Positions 1-7,891 of a DNA stretch of 36,037 nt are shown here, piece by piece (position 1 is the stretch's first letter; every line of letters begins with the position of its first letter). This stretch comes from Planctomycetaceae bacterium. Lineage in GTDB: Bacteria > Planctomycetota > Planctomycetia > Planctomycetales > Planctomycetaceae. The position numbers and the translations under genes are program-made. The DNA is taken from assembly GCA_020850695.1 (NCBI GenBank), contig JADZEF010000095.1:1-36037 (forward strand), read 5' to 3'. The notes beneath the pieces were generated by a model, which had not been told where the DNA came from, did no database searches, and saw only the letters and a list, made by a program, of their open reading frames with translations.

Positions 1-383
1 AGAGCTTTCGGTGCGAGCGATCAATTGCGAAGAATCTGTTGCGGGGAGTCTGTCCGAATCCTGAGTGACTCAGGGTGACAGCCGGCAACCCCGGCTCCCC
101 GGCTCCGTGGCTTACGGGACGTAATAAGTTTTCGTTGCAGGAATTGCCGAAGTCGTGCGTTGAGATGCGAGGAGGAACCCAAGTGCTCTGTACGCCGAAG
201 GCGTAGTGATGCTCGCGGCGTCTCTCAAGTCCACTACGACAGGCAATGCAGAAATCCGCTCCTACGCCCAGGCTTACGGAGTGCAGACTGTTCTCTTGCG
301 GGCCATCCGGTCGATAGACTCCAATGACGAGCCGCTCTCCGGCTCGCGATTCACTCACTGGTCACTTCCCACCTGGCGCGACA
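1..383. other. Left-edge region without a recognised gene
   Basis: No convincing coding frame is seen. The open frames here give low-complexity, basic translations typical of noncoding GC-rich DNA. A short hairpin AGCCGG-caacc-CCGGCT lies at 80-96 without a T-run. It may be the end of a transcription unit outside the window. The stretch also holds the unrecognised promoter of the gene starting near 384. Confidence 0.4.
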
Positions 384-1115
384 ATGCGACCGAACAACCG
401 CGGACAGATTGTCATTGCGTCGACTGTTCGTTCCAATCGCCGCCCCCTCCGCCGCATCACAATGGCGACCGCGGCATTGATCGTCCTGCCGGGGCTGGCG
501 GTGAATCTCGTGCGGGGAGAAGAGTTGGCGGCCGCGAAGGCTTTTGAGCCGCGTGCGATGCTCGAATCGGGTGTCGCAGTTGGGGAGATCGTCCCGCAGT
601 TCTACTCGCGGGTCGTCACGGGACCGCTGATGAACCGCTCGACCTGCTTCGTCTGCCGCTACGGCGAGCGTCCGGTCGTCATGGTGCTCATGCGAAAGAT
701 TGGCCCCGAGCTCCGGCCGTTGATGAAGAACATCGATCGCCTTGTCGAGCGGCACCGTGCGGGGGGACTGCGGAGCTTCGGCGTCCACGTCTCGGACCAG
801 TCGTTTCCGGCGATTTCGTCGGTTCAGACATTCGCGTTCAACACGCACATCGCGCTGCCGCTGACTGTCGGGACGGATGCGATCGGGGCCGAGTCGTGCC
901 AGAACCTGAATCCCGAAGCCGCCGTCACGATCGTCTTCTACGCCAGGCGGAAAGTCGTCGAACGGTTCGCCCTCCGCGGCGATGAGTTGGACGTCGCCCA
1001 CTTCACGCCGGTCATCGAATCGCTGAAGACGTTCGCAACCCGCCATGCGGGGGGGAAGTTTGCGGCGGAAGAGGAGTCGAGCGAGGCGGAGTCCACATCG
1101 CTCTCTCCAAAGTAA
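384..1115 (+). CDS. Secreted thioredoxin-like protein with a CxxC motif, function unknown
   Basis: The protein has 243 residues. It starts with an Arg-rich n-region (about residues 17-25) and a hydrophobic stretch (27-43) ending near Val-Arg-Gly-Glu, which reads as a signal peptide or membrane anchor. A Cys-Phe-Val-Cys motif at C88/C91 is followed by a Gly-Glu-Arg-Pro-Val-Val-Met-Val strand, a layout like a thioredoxin-fold protein whose CxxC precedes a core strand. Related proteins of unknown role occur in planctomycetes (recalled, not searched). An upstream ATG at 324 is in frame, but it adds 20 residues unlike a signal peptide. An internal ATG at 462 would remove the basic n-region. No clear ribosome binding site decides between them. 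The C-terminus is acidic and Ser-rich. A redox role is inference only. Confidence 0.7.
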   Translation: MRPNNRGQIVIASTVRSNRRPLRRITMATAALIVLPGLAVNLVRGEELAAAKAFEPRAMLESGVAVGEIVPQFYSRVVTGPLMNRSTCFVCRYGERPVVMVLMRKIGPELRPLMKNIDRLVERHRAGGLRSFGVHVSDQSFPAISSVQTFAFNTHIALPLTVGTDAIGAESCQNLNPEAAVTIVFYARRKVVERFALRGDELDVAHFTPVIESLKTFATRHAGGKFAAEEESSEAESTSLSPK

Positions 1116-1116
1116 C

Positions 1117-1135
1117 CCTCATGCTCCGAATGAGG
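1117..1135. terminator. Palindromic hairpin after the CxxC gene
   Basis: The sequence CCTCAT-gctccga-ATGAGG begins one base after the TAA stop at 1113-1115. With a bulged C the stem extends to TAACCTCAT/ATGAGGTTA. There is no T-run. It is nearly identical to the hairpin at 1264-1282, so it may be a copy of a small dispersed repeat as well as a transcript end. Confidence 0.45.
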
Positions 1136-1263
1136 TTAAGCCGTCGGAGATAAAGCTTCCGGAGTTCGCAATAGCGTCGCGAATGCCTTCTGATTCGTTC
1201 GACCGCCCGTGCGAGACGCCGAACCCGTTTTGATCTTCCACCCCCAACGCCGCGAAGGCTTCA

Positions 1264-1282
1264 CCTCATGCTCCGCATGAGG
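1264..1282 (-). terminator. Palindromic hairpin after the DUF4198 gene
   Basis: A perfect 8-bp stem, CCTCATGC-tcc-GCATGAGG, lies 7 bases beyond the stop codon (1290-1292) of the minus-strand gene. It has no T-run. It shares the core CTCATGCTCCG with the hairpin at 1117-1135. The position between convergent genes fits a transcript end. Confidence 0.5.
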
Positions 1283-1289
1283 GCTAATT

Positions 1290-2081
1290 TCAATCGCAGC
1301 AGGGGCAGAACTCGGGGACGTAGACTGTCAGCGTGGCCGAGTAGGTCGTCTTGTCGTATCCCTCCCCCTTTTCCTCGGGTTCGGTCCGGTGGGCGACGAT
1401 GAGGTACCAGTTGCCCGTCTTCGGGGTGAACTTCGCCCGCCCCTCGGCGTCGGTCTTCAGGTCGTATTTCGGATCGTGCTCTTCCTTGAGGACCTCGCCG
1501 CGCGGGATGAAACTGATTGCGGAGTCCGCCAGCGGCTTTCCCTTGTAGAGCAGCTTCACTTTGATGGGCACGCCGGGCCCGGAGGGGACGCACGGATTGA
1601 CTTCGGGAACGATCTCGAGCGGGTGGCCGAAGACGCGGTCGAAACCGGGTTGAATGGTCGAAACGTCATCGAGCTTCGGACTGGCGACGAACGTGGTGCG
1701 GGCCCCCTTGATCGTCCGCGTGGTGCGATGCTGCGACTGCACCGTGTGCGAGACCGTATAGAGTCCCGACCTGGCCGCCACGAACTTCGCCGACCAGAAC
1801 CCTTCGTTGGGGGCATAGCCGGTGTCGATGGCCCGGTCCTTCAGGTCGAAGCTTTGCCCCTCCGGCCCATGGACGTCGAAGGTGCATTTCTCGATCGGGA
1901 TCTTTCCGGCGAGCTTGAAGTCGCGATGCTCGTTCCCGTGGTTGCCGAGCATCAGGTCGAGATGGACCGCATCGCCGGTCCGGACGACGTTCGTGTTGGC
2001 CTGGACCCACGTGTCGTGAGCGAGGAGATCGGACCCGAAGACGGAGCAGCCGACCAGCATCGCCAGCAGCGAGCGAATCAT
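1290..2081 (-). CDS. Secreted DUF4198-family protein (NikM-like)
   Basis: The protein has 263 residues and begins with a typical signal peptide (Met-Ile-Arg, then a hydrophobic core to about residue 21) just before the sequence Ala-His-Asp-Thr-Trp, the usual mature start of DUF4198 proteins. The C-terminal half holds a carboxypeptidase-regulatory-like beta domain: Gly-Lys-Pro-Leu-Ala, then Thr-Asp-Ala-Glu-Gly-Arg-Ala-Lys-Phe, then Gly-Asn-Trp-Tyr-Leu-Ile-Val-Ala-His. DUF4198 proteins are periplasmic and often linked to nickel or cobalt uptake (NikM-like), but no transporter gene is adjacent. It ends in Glu-Phe-Cys-Pro-Cys-Cys-Asp, an unusual thiol-rich tail that could bind metal. A start at 2144 is open but would put 21 non-signal residues in front. 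The start at 2081 is preferred. Confidence 0.8.
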   Translation of the reverse strand: MIRSLLAMLVGCSVFGSDLLAHDTWVQANTNVVRTGDAVHLDLMLGNHGNEHRDFKLAGKIPIEKCTFDVHGPEGQSFDLKDRAIDTGYAPNEGFWSAKFVAARSGLYTVSHTVQSQHRTTRTIKGARTTFVASPKLDDVSTIQPGFDRVFGHPLEIVPEVNPCVPSGPGVPIKVKLLYKGKPLADSAISFIPRGEVLKEEHDPKYDLKTDAEGRAKFTPKTGNWYLIVAHRTEPEEKGEGYDKTTYSATLTVYVPEFCPCCD

Positions 2082-2177
2082 TCGACAGGATCCCGATGAG
2101 GACTGCGGAGACCGACCGACGAGTCGTCGCGCAGCCCCTTGCATTCGGGACGATTCCCATCAGACGGGCGCGACGTC

Positions 2178-4727
2178 TCAGTCCAGCAAGAAGATATCAA
2201 TCATTTCGCCCCCCGCGAAGGTAATCAGCGCCTTCAGCTTCTCATTATCGATGGACGACTTCAGCGATTTGACCGCTCCATCCGCGAAGAGGGCGACGAA
2301 CTTCTCGCCGAGCCGCCCCATGGCCGTTTTCGGATCGGCGGGGTTGAACGGAGCGTCCTCGGGTTTTGTCCAGATGACCGCCTTCTCCGGCGCCACTTCC
2401 ACGGCAAGGATGGTGCCGGACGACCCGTCCGTGAGGTCGCGCAACTTCAGCCCTTTGCGCGGGCCGAACACCGCCCCTTCGCCGGCGAAACCGACGAAAC
2501 GCGTCTTTCCTTTTTCACCCGGCTGGGCCGACTCGAACACCTTTGGCATCCTCTCGACGAGCGGTCGGTTCGTCGGGCTATCCCAGGCTTCATCGAGTTT
2601 GAACTGCTGGTAGAGCGGGGCCTCGCCCAGATAGGGAAGCAGATGAACGCGCCAGCTCAGCCCCGAACCCGATCCGTCCTCCTTCGGCGGGAATGAGCCG
2701 TTCGCATCGTGGAAGTTGTGCAGAGCCAGGCCGATCTGCCTCATGTTGTTGATGACCATCGTCCGCTGAGCGGCGCCCCGTGCCTCCTCGATCGATTTCC
2801 TTAAAGTCGCAACGACGGGCTCCCATCCGCCCGGGTTCTTCACCGTCAGCGTCGTTTCGTTGCCGGAACGGGCGATCGAGATCCCTGACTTGAGCTTCTC
2901 CGCAAAGGTCATGACATCCTTTTCGGCCTGCGAAGCGTTCGGATTCTGGAACTGCTTCATCATGTTGTAGAGGTCGTCCAGCTTTTTCTGGCCGTCCTTG
3001 AAACTGTTCTCCAGGCTCGCGCCCGCCGTCGCATCGTTGCCATCGACCTTGACCGTCAGCATTTCGGAACCCGAGAGGTCGACGGACGCCACGAACGATT
3101 TGACCTGATTGAGCTGGGCGGTCGGAGCTCCTCGCATCATCGGAGGGGCCAGCATCGAACTGGCATCGGCAAGGGCCTGCAGACTGCTGGGGAAGACGAC
3201 GACGACGAAGTCACGGTCGAGCGTCTGCGCTTTCACCTTGGCCGTCATGAGTCCCGCTTTGGGCCGTGCATCGAGCATCGCCAGAACCATCGACTTGCTT
3301 CCCATGAGAAGCGTGCGATCGTCCACCGGCGTCATGATGAAATCATTCGAATTGTTCTGCCCCGCTGCGGACGGCGAACTGGCTCCCAGCCCTGCCGATT
3401 CGATCTGCCAGTATTTCTTGCCTTTGTGGTCGTGTTGCGTCCGCTGGACACCTTGCACCGGCTTGGCATTCGTGATGAGGGATTCGAAGTCGGTCGGATC
3501 GATCATCCGGACGACAATCGTTCCCCCTTCCGTCCCGGAACTGGCGGGCGCGCCGCCGGGCGACGGCATGGGCATGGCAGCCGTTCCCGCGGCTGGCATG
3601 GGCATGGCAGGTGCCGCGCCGGGAGTCGCCATAGCGGGAACCGCTCCCGGCATCGGGTTGGCGCCCGCGCCCGGCGGCATGCCCGGAAGCCCGGCTCCCG
3701 CAGCAGGAGGGATCGCGCCGGCGGGTGCGGCGGCAGGAGGCGCCACTCCTGGAGCGGCCGCTCCGGGAGGCACGGCGCCCGCCATCGGGGGGACCGCCCC
3801 TGGTGCGGCGGCCGCGGGAGGAGCCATCGGTGTCGCCGCACCGCCCGCCGGCGCCTGGAAGGCCATATTCATCAGCCTGGGCGTTGCTGGCGGAACAGCA
3901 CCAGTCGGAGGCACTGCCGCACCGGCGGGAGGCACTGCTCCGGCCGCGGGCGGAATTGCTCCGGGAGGCATCGCTCCAGGAGGCATTGCACCGGGAGGAG
4001 CAATGCCGCCGGGCGGAGCGACCGCAGCCGGCGCAGCGTTGGCCCCCGCACCCGCGGGCATTGGACCAGCGGGCATCGCCGGCATGGCGCCAGGCCCTCC
4101 GGGCATCGCACCCGGCATGCCTCCTGGCATCGCACCCGGCATCTGTCCCGCCATCCCAGGGTTCGCGCCGCGACCTGCCGGCGGGCTACCCGCCACCGCA
4201 ATGAACTCGATCTTTCGCGGATCCAACTGGCCCAGCCCCTGCTCTTCGAGCTTCTTGATCGGCTCGTTCAGAGCATCCTGCGGAAGTCCGGAAACCAGCG
4301 ACGACTTGAAGATTCTGGACGGACGAACGAGCAGATACACTCCCGCATCGTTCGGAATGTAGGTCAATTCGTTGATGGCCCCGCCACCGCCGATCCGCTT
4401 GATGAGGTAGTAGGCTCCGGTCCCGCCAACCATCAAAAAGAGGACGATGGCGATCGCAATGAACACCGCAGCGGGAACGCCGCCTCCGGAAGAACTCTTC
4501 TTCGCGGCGGGGCGGCTGGCCCGGCTGCCGGAGCGTGTGCTCCCTGCACGCGGCGCGGGACGACGCGGGGCCGGACTCTCCCACTCTTCTTCAACTTCGA
4601 CGGCGTCCTCTTCACCCGATGGAACCGCCAGGACGGCTCCGCAATCTTTGCATTTGATTTTCTTCCCGGCCTTATCGTCGCCGACGCGGTACGTCTTTCC
4701 GCAATCGCAGGAAACGGTGATGGCCAT
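2178..4727 (-). CDS. Membrane protein with N-terminal zinc ribbon, Ala/Gly/Pro/Met-rich region and DUF1559-like C-terminus
   Basis: The protein has 849 residues. In order it has a zinc ribbon with C7, C9, C26 and C29; an acidic then basic linker; one transmembrane helix (about 86-109); an extracytoplasmic region; and a very long Ala/Gly/Pro/Met-rich low-complexity segment (about 176-396). A further domain follows, and the last ~200 residues resemble DUF1559: Met-Arg-Gln-Ile-Gly-Leu-Ala-Leu-His-Asn-Phe-His, then Ser-Trp-Arg-Val-His-Leu-Leu-Pro-Tyr, then the terminal Leu-Phe-Ala-Asp-Gly motif. DUF1559 proteins are abundant in planctomycetes and usually have a pilin-like N-terminus; here the ribbon plus transmembrane helix replaces it. 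The ATG at 4727 starts exactly at the ribbon; the ATG at 4766 would add 13 residues. Function unknown, likely cell-surface. Confidence 0.85.
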   Translation of the reverse strand: MAITVSCDCGKTYRVGDDKAGKKIKCKDCGAVLAVPSGEEDAVEVEEEWESPAPRRPAPRAGSTRSGSRASRPAAKKSSSGGGVPAAVFIAIAIVLFLMVGGTGAYYLIKRIGGGGAINELTYIPNDAGVYLLVRPSRIFKSSLVSGLPQDALNEPIKKLEEQGLGQLDPRKIEFIAVAGSPPAGRGANPGMAGQMPGAMPGGMPGAMPGGPGAMPAMPAGPMPAGAGANAAPAAVAPPGGIAPPGAMPPGAMPPGAIPPAAGAVPPAGAAVPPTGAVPPATPRLMNMAFQAPAGGAATPMAPPAAAAPGAVPPMAGAVPPGAAAPGVAPPAAAPAGAIPPAAGAGLPGMPPGAGANPMPGAVPAMATPGAAPAMPMPAAGTAAMPMPSPGGAPASSGTEGGTIVVRMIDPTDFESLITNAKPVQGVQRTQHDHKGKKYWQIESAGLGASSPSAAGQNNSNDFIMTPVDDRTLLMGSKSMVLAMLDARPKAGLMTAKVKAQTLDRDFVVVVFPSSLQALADASSMLAPPMMRGAPTAQLNQVKSFVASVDLSGSEMLTVKVDGNDATAGASLENSFKDGQKKLDDLYNMMKQFQNPNASQAEKDVMTFAEKLKSGISIARSGNETTLTVKNPGGWEPVVATLRKSIEEARGAAQRTMVINNMRQIGLALHNFHDANGSFPPKEDGSGSGLSWRVHLLPYLGEAPLYQQFKLDEAWDSPTNRPLVERMPKVFESAQPGEKGKTRFVGFAGEGAVFGPRKGLKLRDLTDGSSGTILAVEVAPEKAVIWTKPEDAPFNPADPKTAMGRLGEKFVALFADGAVKSLKSSIDNEKLKALITFAGGEMIDIFLLD
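3540..4190. repeat. Degenerate GC-rich repeat tract coding the Ala/Gly/Pro/Met-rich segment
   Basis: Short units such as Gly-Ala-Met-Pro-Pro-Gly, Gly-Ala-Val-Pro-Pro and Pro-Gly-Ala-Ala-Ala-Pro recur many times in the minus-strand gene, with matching imperfect DNA repeats (for example repeated gggaggcat/cggcatggc blocks). The tract is likely to vary in length between strains by slippage or recombination, which is inference. Confidence 0.7.
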
Positions 4728-5427
4728 AGCGCGCAGTCTTTCGGGACGGCAGAGGGGTGCGGACAAGAAAAGCCGGCGGGCCGAGCGTCCCGCACTTTGA
4801 AGAGGCGTTCAGAATACCGTGAATCTCCTGAGATGGAATGAAGAAATCACCGGTTTCCGGGGCCGTTTAACGCACAAAGGCCCCGGCTCGGGAGAGCCGG
4901 GGCCTTGAGGGGATCAAATTTCGTCGGACAATCGCACGGGTCGAAACATATCCTTTGGAAGAAAGAACCGACGAACAAACTCCCCTGTGGCTCAATCCGG
5001 ATTCGGGCTGAAAAAGTCAGTGGCTGGAGCAGAAATCTCTTCGTGATCGAATAATGACCCGGTCAGCGACAGCATTAGAACGAGATGGAAACGTGCCGAC
5101 AACTCCAGTCCCGGAGGACTGGAATCACCTTCGCTCCCCTCGCTCCTGATCACGACGCTTCGATCGGTCCTGCACCACACCGAGACCCAATGAATCTTCG
5201 TCCGTGAAAAACTCCGGATTGAACGCTGCCCACTAAAGCGATTCGCGTGCCACGAATTCCGTCGTGGACCGATTGCGGTAAGATCTTTTACCAACGTCTG
5301 TTATCATTTCAAGGCCAGTTCGATCGGCCAGCATCCCGCGGAGATCGAACTGTCGCAGTTTGCCGCAGATTTGCAGAACGCTACAGCGCCCCGTCCGTGA
5401 CCGTCTCATTGCCCTGTCAGGAAACGC
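4728..5427. other. 700-bp divergent spacer between the DUF1559-type gene and fmt
   Basis: Apart from the strong hairpin at 4877-4906 no gene or RNA is recognised. A 100-codon open frame on the minus strand (4992-5294) gives a translation without family features and is not called. A near-palindrome GGTAAGATCTTTTACC lies at 5277-5292. The spacer must contain promoters for both flanking genes. Confidence 0.4.
4877..4906. terminator. Strong terminator-like hairpin in a divergent spacer
   Basis: A perfect 13-bp stem, AAGGCCCCGGCTC paired with GAGCCGGGGCCTT, surrounds a 4-base loop (GGGA). Neither side has a long T-run. It lies upstream of both neighbouring genes, which point away from each other, so it does not end either of them. 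It could end a small RNA or act in the leader of the minus-strand gene, 150 bp upstream of its start. Confidence 0.5.
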
Positions 5428-6402
5428 ATGCCGCTCCGCCTTGTCATGATGGGAACGGGCACGTTCGCCGTGCCGACCTTTCAAGCCCTTCTCGATTCAC
5501 CGCACAACGTGGTGGGACTGTTCACCCAGCCCGACCGCGTCGGCCGCGGCCATCACCACCATCCCCATCCGATGAAGGAGCTCGCCGTCGCGCGGCAGGT
5601 TCCGGTCTTTCAGCCCGACAACGTCAATCTTCCCGAGCCGATCGAGTCGCTCAAGGCCCTCCAGGCCGATCTCGCGGTTGTTGCCGCATACGGCCAGATC
5701 CTCTCGGCCGAGCTGCTGGCCACGCCGCGGCTGGGGGCGATCAATCTGCATGCGTCGCTGCTGCCGAAGTATCGAGGAGCGGCCCCCGTCCAGTACGCCG
5801 TCTGGAAGGGAGAGCCGGAAACGGGAATCACGCTCTTTCAGATCGAGCCGAAGTTAGATGCCGGCCCCGTGCTGGGTGTCGTCCGCACTCCCATCGGACC
5901 GGAGGAAACGTCGGGAACGCTCGAAGACCGGCTCGCCGAATTGGCGGTTCCCCTCACGCTGAAGGTTCTCGACGATCTGGAGCGGGGGTGTGCAGTTCCG
6001 CTCCCGCAGAATCCCGGGGAGGTCACGCGCGCCCGAAAGCTGAAGAAGACCGATGGCGAAATTCCGTGGGCCAAGCGATCGGAAGAAATCGATTGGCATA
6101 TCCGGGCGATGCAGCCCTGGCCGATGCCCTACACCTGGTGGCACGCCTCGGAACATCCCCCGGTCCGGCTGCAGATTCTGTCGATTGGGATGTCCGCGAC
6201 CAGCAATGAGCCTCCACCCGGGGCGCTCAATCCGCCGGGGACGATCGTGCACGTTGATGAACACTCCGTGCTGGTACAGACCGGGGACGGCCGAGTAGCG
6301 CTGAAGTCCGTTCGGCCCGACGGAAAGCGGGCGATGGAAATCGGCGAGTTCCTGCGGGGCCACCGGATGAAAGCCGGTGATCACCTCGGACCGGAGCATT
6401 GA
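5428..6402 (+). CDS. fmt: Methionyl-tRNA formyltransferase
   Basis: The enzyme transfers a formyl group from 10-formyltetrahydrofolate to Met-tRNA(fMet) for translation initiation. The 324-residue length matches the family. The N-terminal Rossmann-like domain starts Leu-Val-Met-Met-Gly-Thr-Gly-Thr-Phe-Ala. The catalytic block Asn-Leu-His-Ala-Ser-Leu-Leu-Pro is at N106/H108, and the catalytic Asp is D144 in Leu-Asp-Ala-Gly-Pro. The substrate loop after Gly-Arg-Gly is unusual in carrying His-His-His-His-Pro-His-Pro (residues 42-48) instead of Lys-rich residues. The C-terminal beta-barrel domain covers about 205-315. An AGGAAA sits just upstream of the ATG. The usual partner def is not adjacent; the gene stands alone, convergent with gpmA 25 bp away. 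Confidence 0.97.
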   Translation: MPLRLVMMGTGTFAVPTFQALLDSPHNVVGLFTQPDRVGRGHHHHPHPMKELAVARQVPVFQPDNVNLPEPIESLKALQADLAVVAAYGQILSAELLATPRLGAINLHASLLPKYRGAAPVQYAVWKGEPETGITLFQIEPKLDAGPVLGVVRTPIGPEETSGTLEDRLAELAVPLTLKVLDDLERGCAVPLPQNPGEVTRARKLKKTDGEIPWAKRSEEIDWHIRAMQPWPMPYTWWHASEHPPVRLQILSIGMSATSNEPPPGALNPPGTIVHVDEHSVLVQTGDGRVALKSVRPDGKRAMEIGEFLRGHRMKAGDHLGPEH

Positions 6403-6427
6403 TGGCGGATGACGTCCGGGTTTCGGC

Positions 6428-7183
6428 TCAACCCTTCTTGCCCTGCGTCTGCCGCGCGACCGCTTCGGCCGCCGCCTTCGCCGCTTCGGGGTCTCCCAGG
6501 TAGCCTTTCGAGACGATCTTCATCGAATCGTCGAAGCGATAGGCGAGCGGAATGCCGGTGGGAATATTGAGCTCGATCACCTCTTCTTCCGACAGGCCGT
6601 CGAGCTGTTTGACGAGCCCGCGGAGGCTGTTGCCGTGGGCGGCGACGAGCACCGACTTTCCCGCCTTCAGCAGCGGCTCGATATTCTGCTGATAGTAGGG
6701 CCACGCGCGGGCGATGCAATCGGCGAGCGATTCGGTGGCGGGGAGACTCGCCGGGGGAATTGAGGCGTACCGGCGATCGAACCGCGGGTGCATCGCGTCG
6801 TTCGTATCAAGGGGAGGGGGCTGGACCGCGAAACCGCGCCGCCACTGCTTGACCTGGGCTTCGCCGTGACGTTCGACGGTTTCCGCCTTGTTCAATCCCT
6901 GGAGGGCGCCGTAGTGCCGCTCGTTGAGCTGCCAGGCGCGCGTCACGGGGAGCCACATCTGATCGAGTTGATCCAGCGAGATCCACAGGGTCCGAATCGC
7001 CCGCTTCAACACCGATGTGAAGCATTGATCGAACTGCAGTCCTTCGGCCTTCAGCAGTTGTCCGGCCTTGGTCGCCTCCTCGCGGCCGGCGTCCGAAAGA
7101 TCGACGTCGATCCAGCCGGTGAAGCGGTTCTCGAGGTTCCAGGCGCTCTGGCCGTGGCGGAGCAGAATCAGCGTGGCGGGCAT
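6428..7183 (-). CDS. gpmA: 2,3-bisphosphoglycerate-dependent phosphoglycerate mutase
   Basis: This glycolytic enzyme interconverts 3- and 2-phosphoglycerate. The 251 residues match the dPGM family. The phosphohistidine motif Arg-His-Gly-Gln-Ser-Ala-Trp-Asn places the catalytic His at H10. Asn-Glu-Arg-His-Tyr-Gly gives the acid/base E88, and Ala-Ala-His-Gly-Asn-Ser gives the second His at H183. The conserved Asn-Ile-Pro-Thr-Gly-Ile-Pro segment follows near the C-terminus. The frame is open further upstream (to 7291), but those residues are not family-like, so the ATG at 7183 is chosen. No clear Shine-Dalgarno site is seen. It is monocistronic and convergent with fmt. Confidence 0.97.
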   Translation of the reverse strand: MPATLILLRHGQSAWNLENRFTGWIDVDLSDAGREEATKAGQLLKAEGLQFDQCFTSVLKRAIRTLWISLDQLDQMWLPVTRAWQLNERHYGALQGLNKAETVERHGEAQVKQWRRGFAVQPPPLDTNDAMHPRFDRRYASIPPASLPATESLADCIARAWPYYQQNIEPLLKAGKSVLVAAHGNSLRGLVKQLDGLSEEEVIELNIPTGIPLAYRFDDSMKIVSKGYLGDPEAAKAAAEAVARQTQGKKG

Positions 7184-7360
7184 GGGTTTGGTCAGGATCG
7201 GAGTCGAGAATTTTCCAGGCTGGCCCCAGGAGAACGGTCGTTCCTGGTCGTCGGCACCGCGGATGATGACTGACCGTCCGAGGGATTGCAACGTTCACGC
7301 GCAACGAGGCCTGCTCGCGCCGACACGCGGCGAGTAGGTCTGCGGATATTAAATTGAGAA

Positions 7361-7390
7361 AGCCCCGGCGCCGTTGCCAGCGTCGGGGCT
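7361..7390 (-). terminator. Rho-independent-type terminator of the first pilin-like gene
   Basis: An 11-bp stem (one G-T pair) of AGCCCCGGCGC with GCGTCGGGGCT encloses an 8-base loop. Read on the minus strand, the stem is followed by TTTCTCAATTTAATA. It begins 43 bases after the stop of the pilin-like gene at 7434. Confidence 0.75.
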
Positions 7391-7433
7391 CGTTCGGGCG
7401 CTCGTCGGCCGAATTGAACGAGACGCCGAGTCC

Positions 7434-7763
7434 TTACCAATGTCCGCCGCCCTTCGGCGATTCCGGAACCGGGTTGTCGCAGCTGATGGCGCACTCGTTG
7501 CCGTCGCACGCGTCACGGCGATCGTTGAAGAACGACCCCCGCGTGTGCGATTTCCCCGGAGCGGATTGACCGTGGTAGAAGTAGCTTTGGTTGAGCGATC
7601 CGATGGCTTCGGCAATGTCGTTCAGTTCGTTGACCACCGAGTCCTGGACTTCGCTGAGGCCCACGATGAGGCCGATGACCAGCAACGTCGCGATCAGGAC
7701 CAGTTCCGCCGAAATAATGAAGCCCGCTTCGTCATCGCGAAGCGCTTTGAGCAGTGTGTTCAT
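7434..7763 (-). CDS. Flp-pilin-like small protein, paralogue A
   Basis: The protein has 109 residues. A short polar leader ends Arg-Asp-Asp-Glu-Ala-Gly, followed by Phe-Ile-Ile-Ser-Ala-Glu and one long hydrophobic helix (Leu-Val-Leu-Ile-Ala-Thr-Leu-Leu-Val-Ile-Gly). This is the layout of a Flp/class III pilin precursor processed after Gly. If so, the conserved Glu falls at position +6 rather than the usual +5. The next segment, Glu-Leu-Asn-Asp-Ile-Ala-Glu-Ala-Ile-Gly-Ser-Leu-Asn-Gln-Ser, is shared by all four paralogues. The tail carries Cys-Asp-Gly-Asn-Glu-Cys-Ala-Ile-Ser-Cys-Asp and a Pro-rich end. It is closest to paralogue B. No tad, prepilin peptidase or secretion ATPase gene is in the window. 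Similar planctomycete proteins have, as I recall, carried misleading enzyme names. Confidence 0.85.
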   Translation of the reverse strand: MNTLLKALRDDEAGFIISAELVLIATLLVIGLIVGLSEVQDSVVNELNDIAEAIGSLNQSYFYHGQSAPGKSHTRGSFFNDRRDACDGNECAISCDNPVPESPKGGGHW

Positions 7764-7804
7764 GAGGCACGCTTTCGTGTTGTGGTAGGTTGTCGTCAGG
7801 GAGA

Positions 7805-7840
7805 GGCGTTCCCGGCAGGGCCCGCGACAGGTGGAACGCC
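7805..7840 (-). terminator. Possible hairpin after pilin-like paralogue B
   Basis: GGCGTTCC and GGAACGCC form an 8-bp stem around a 20-base GC-rich loop, 52 bases beyond the stop of the gene at 7892. There is no real T-run, so the call is weak. It would separate paralogue B from paralogue A. Confidence 0.3.
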
Positions 7841-7891
7841 ACGAGTCCTGCCTGAGAAGAGAGTCGAGCTGCAGTCACCCTCGGGCCAGAA

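Noticed and set aside
3426-4841. Long plus-strand open frame opposite the DUF1559-type gene
   Set aside because: Highly repetitive His/Arg/Gly-rich translation; it is the reverse reading of the low-complexity tract of a real minus-strand gene.
5229-5243. Possible minus-strand sigma-54 site (TGGCACGCGAATCGC)
   Set aside because: The -12 element is TCGC, not TTGC, and the next minus-strand gene starts 500 bp away beyond a strong hairpin.
4992-5294. 100-codon minus-strand open frame in the fmt upstream spacer
   Set aside because: The translation shows no family, signal or membrane feature and no ribosome binding site; it is no better than chance frames in GC-rich DNA.
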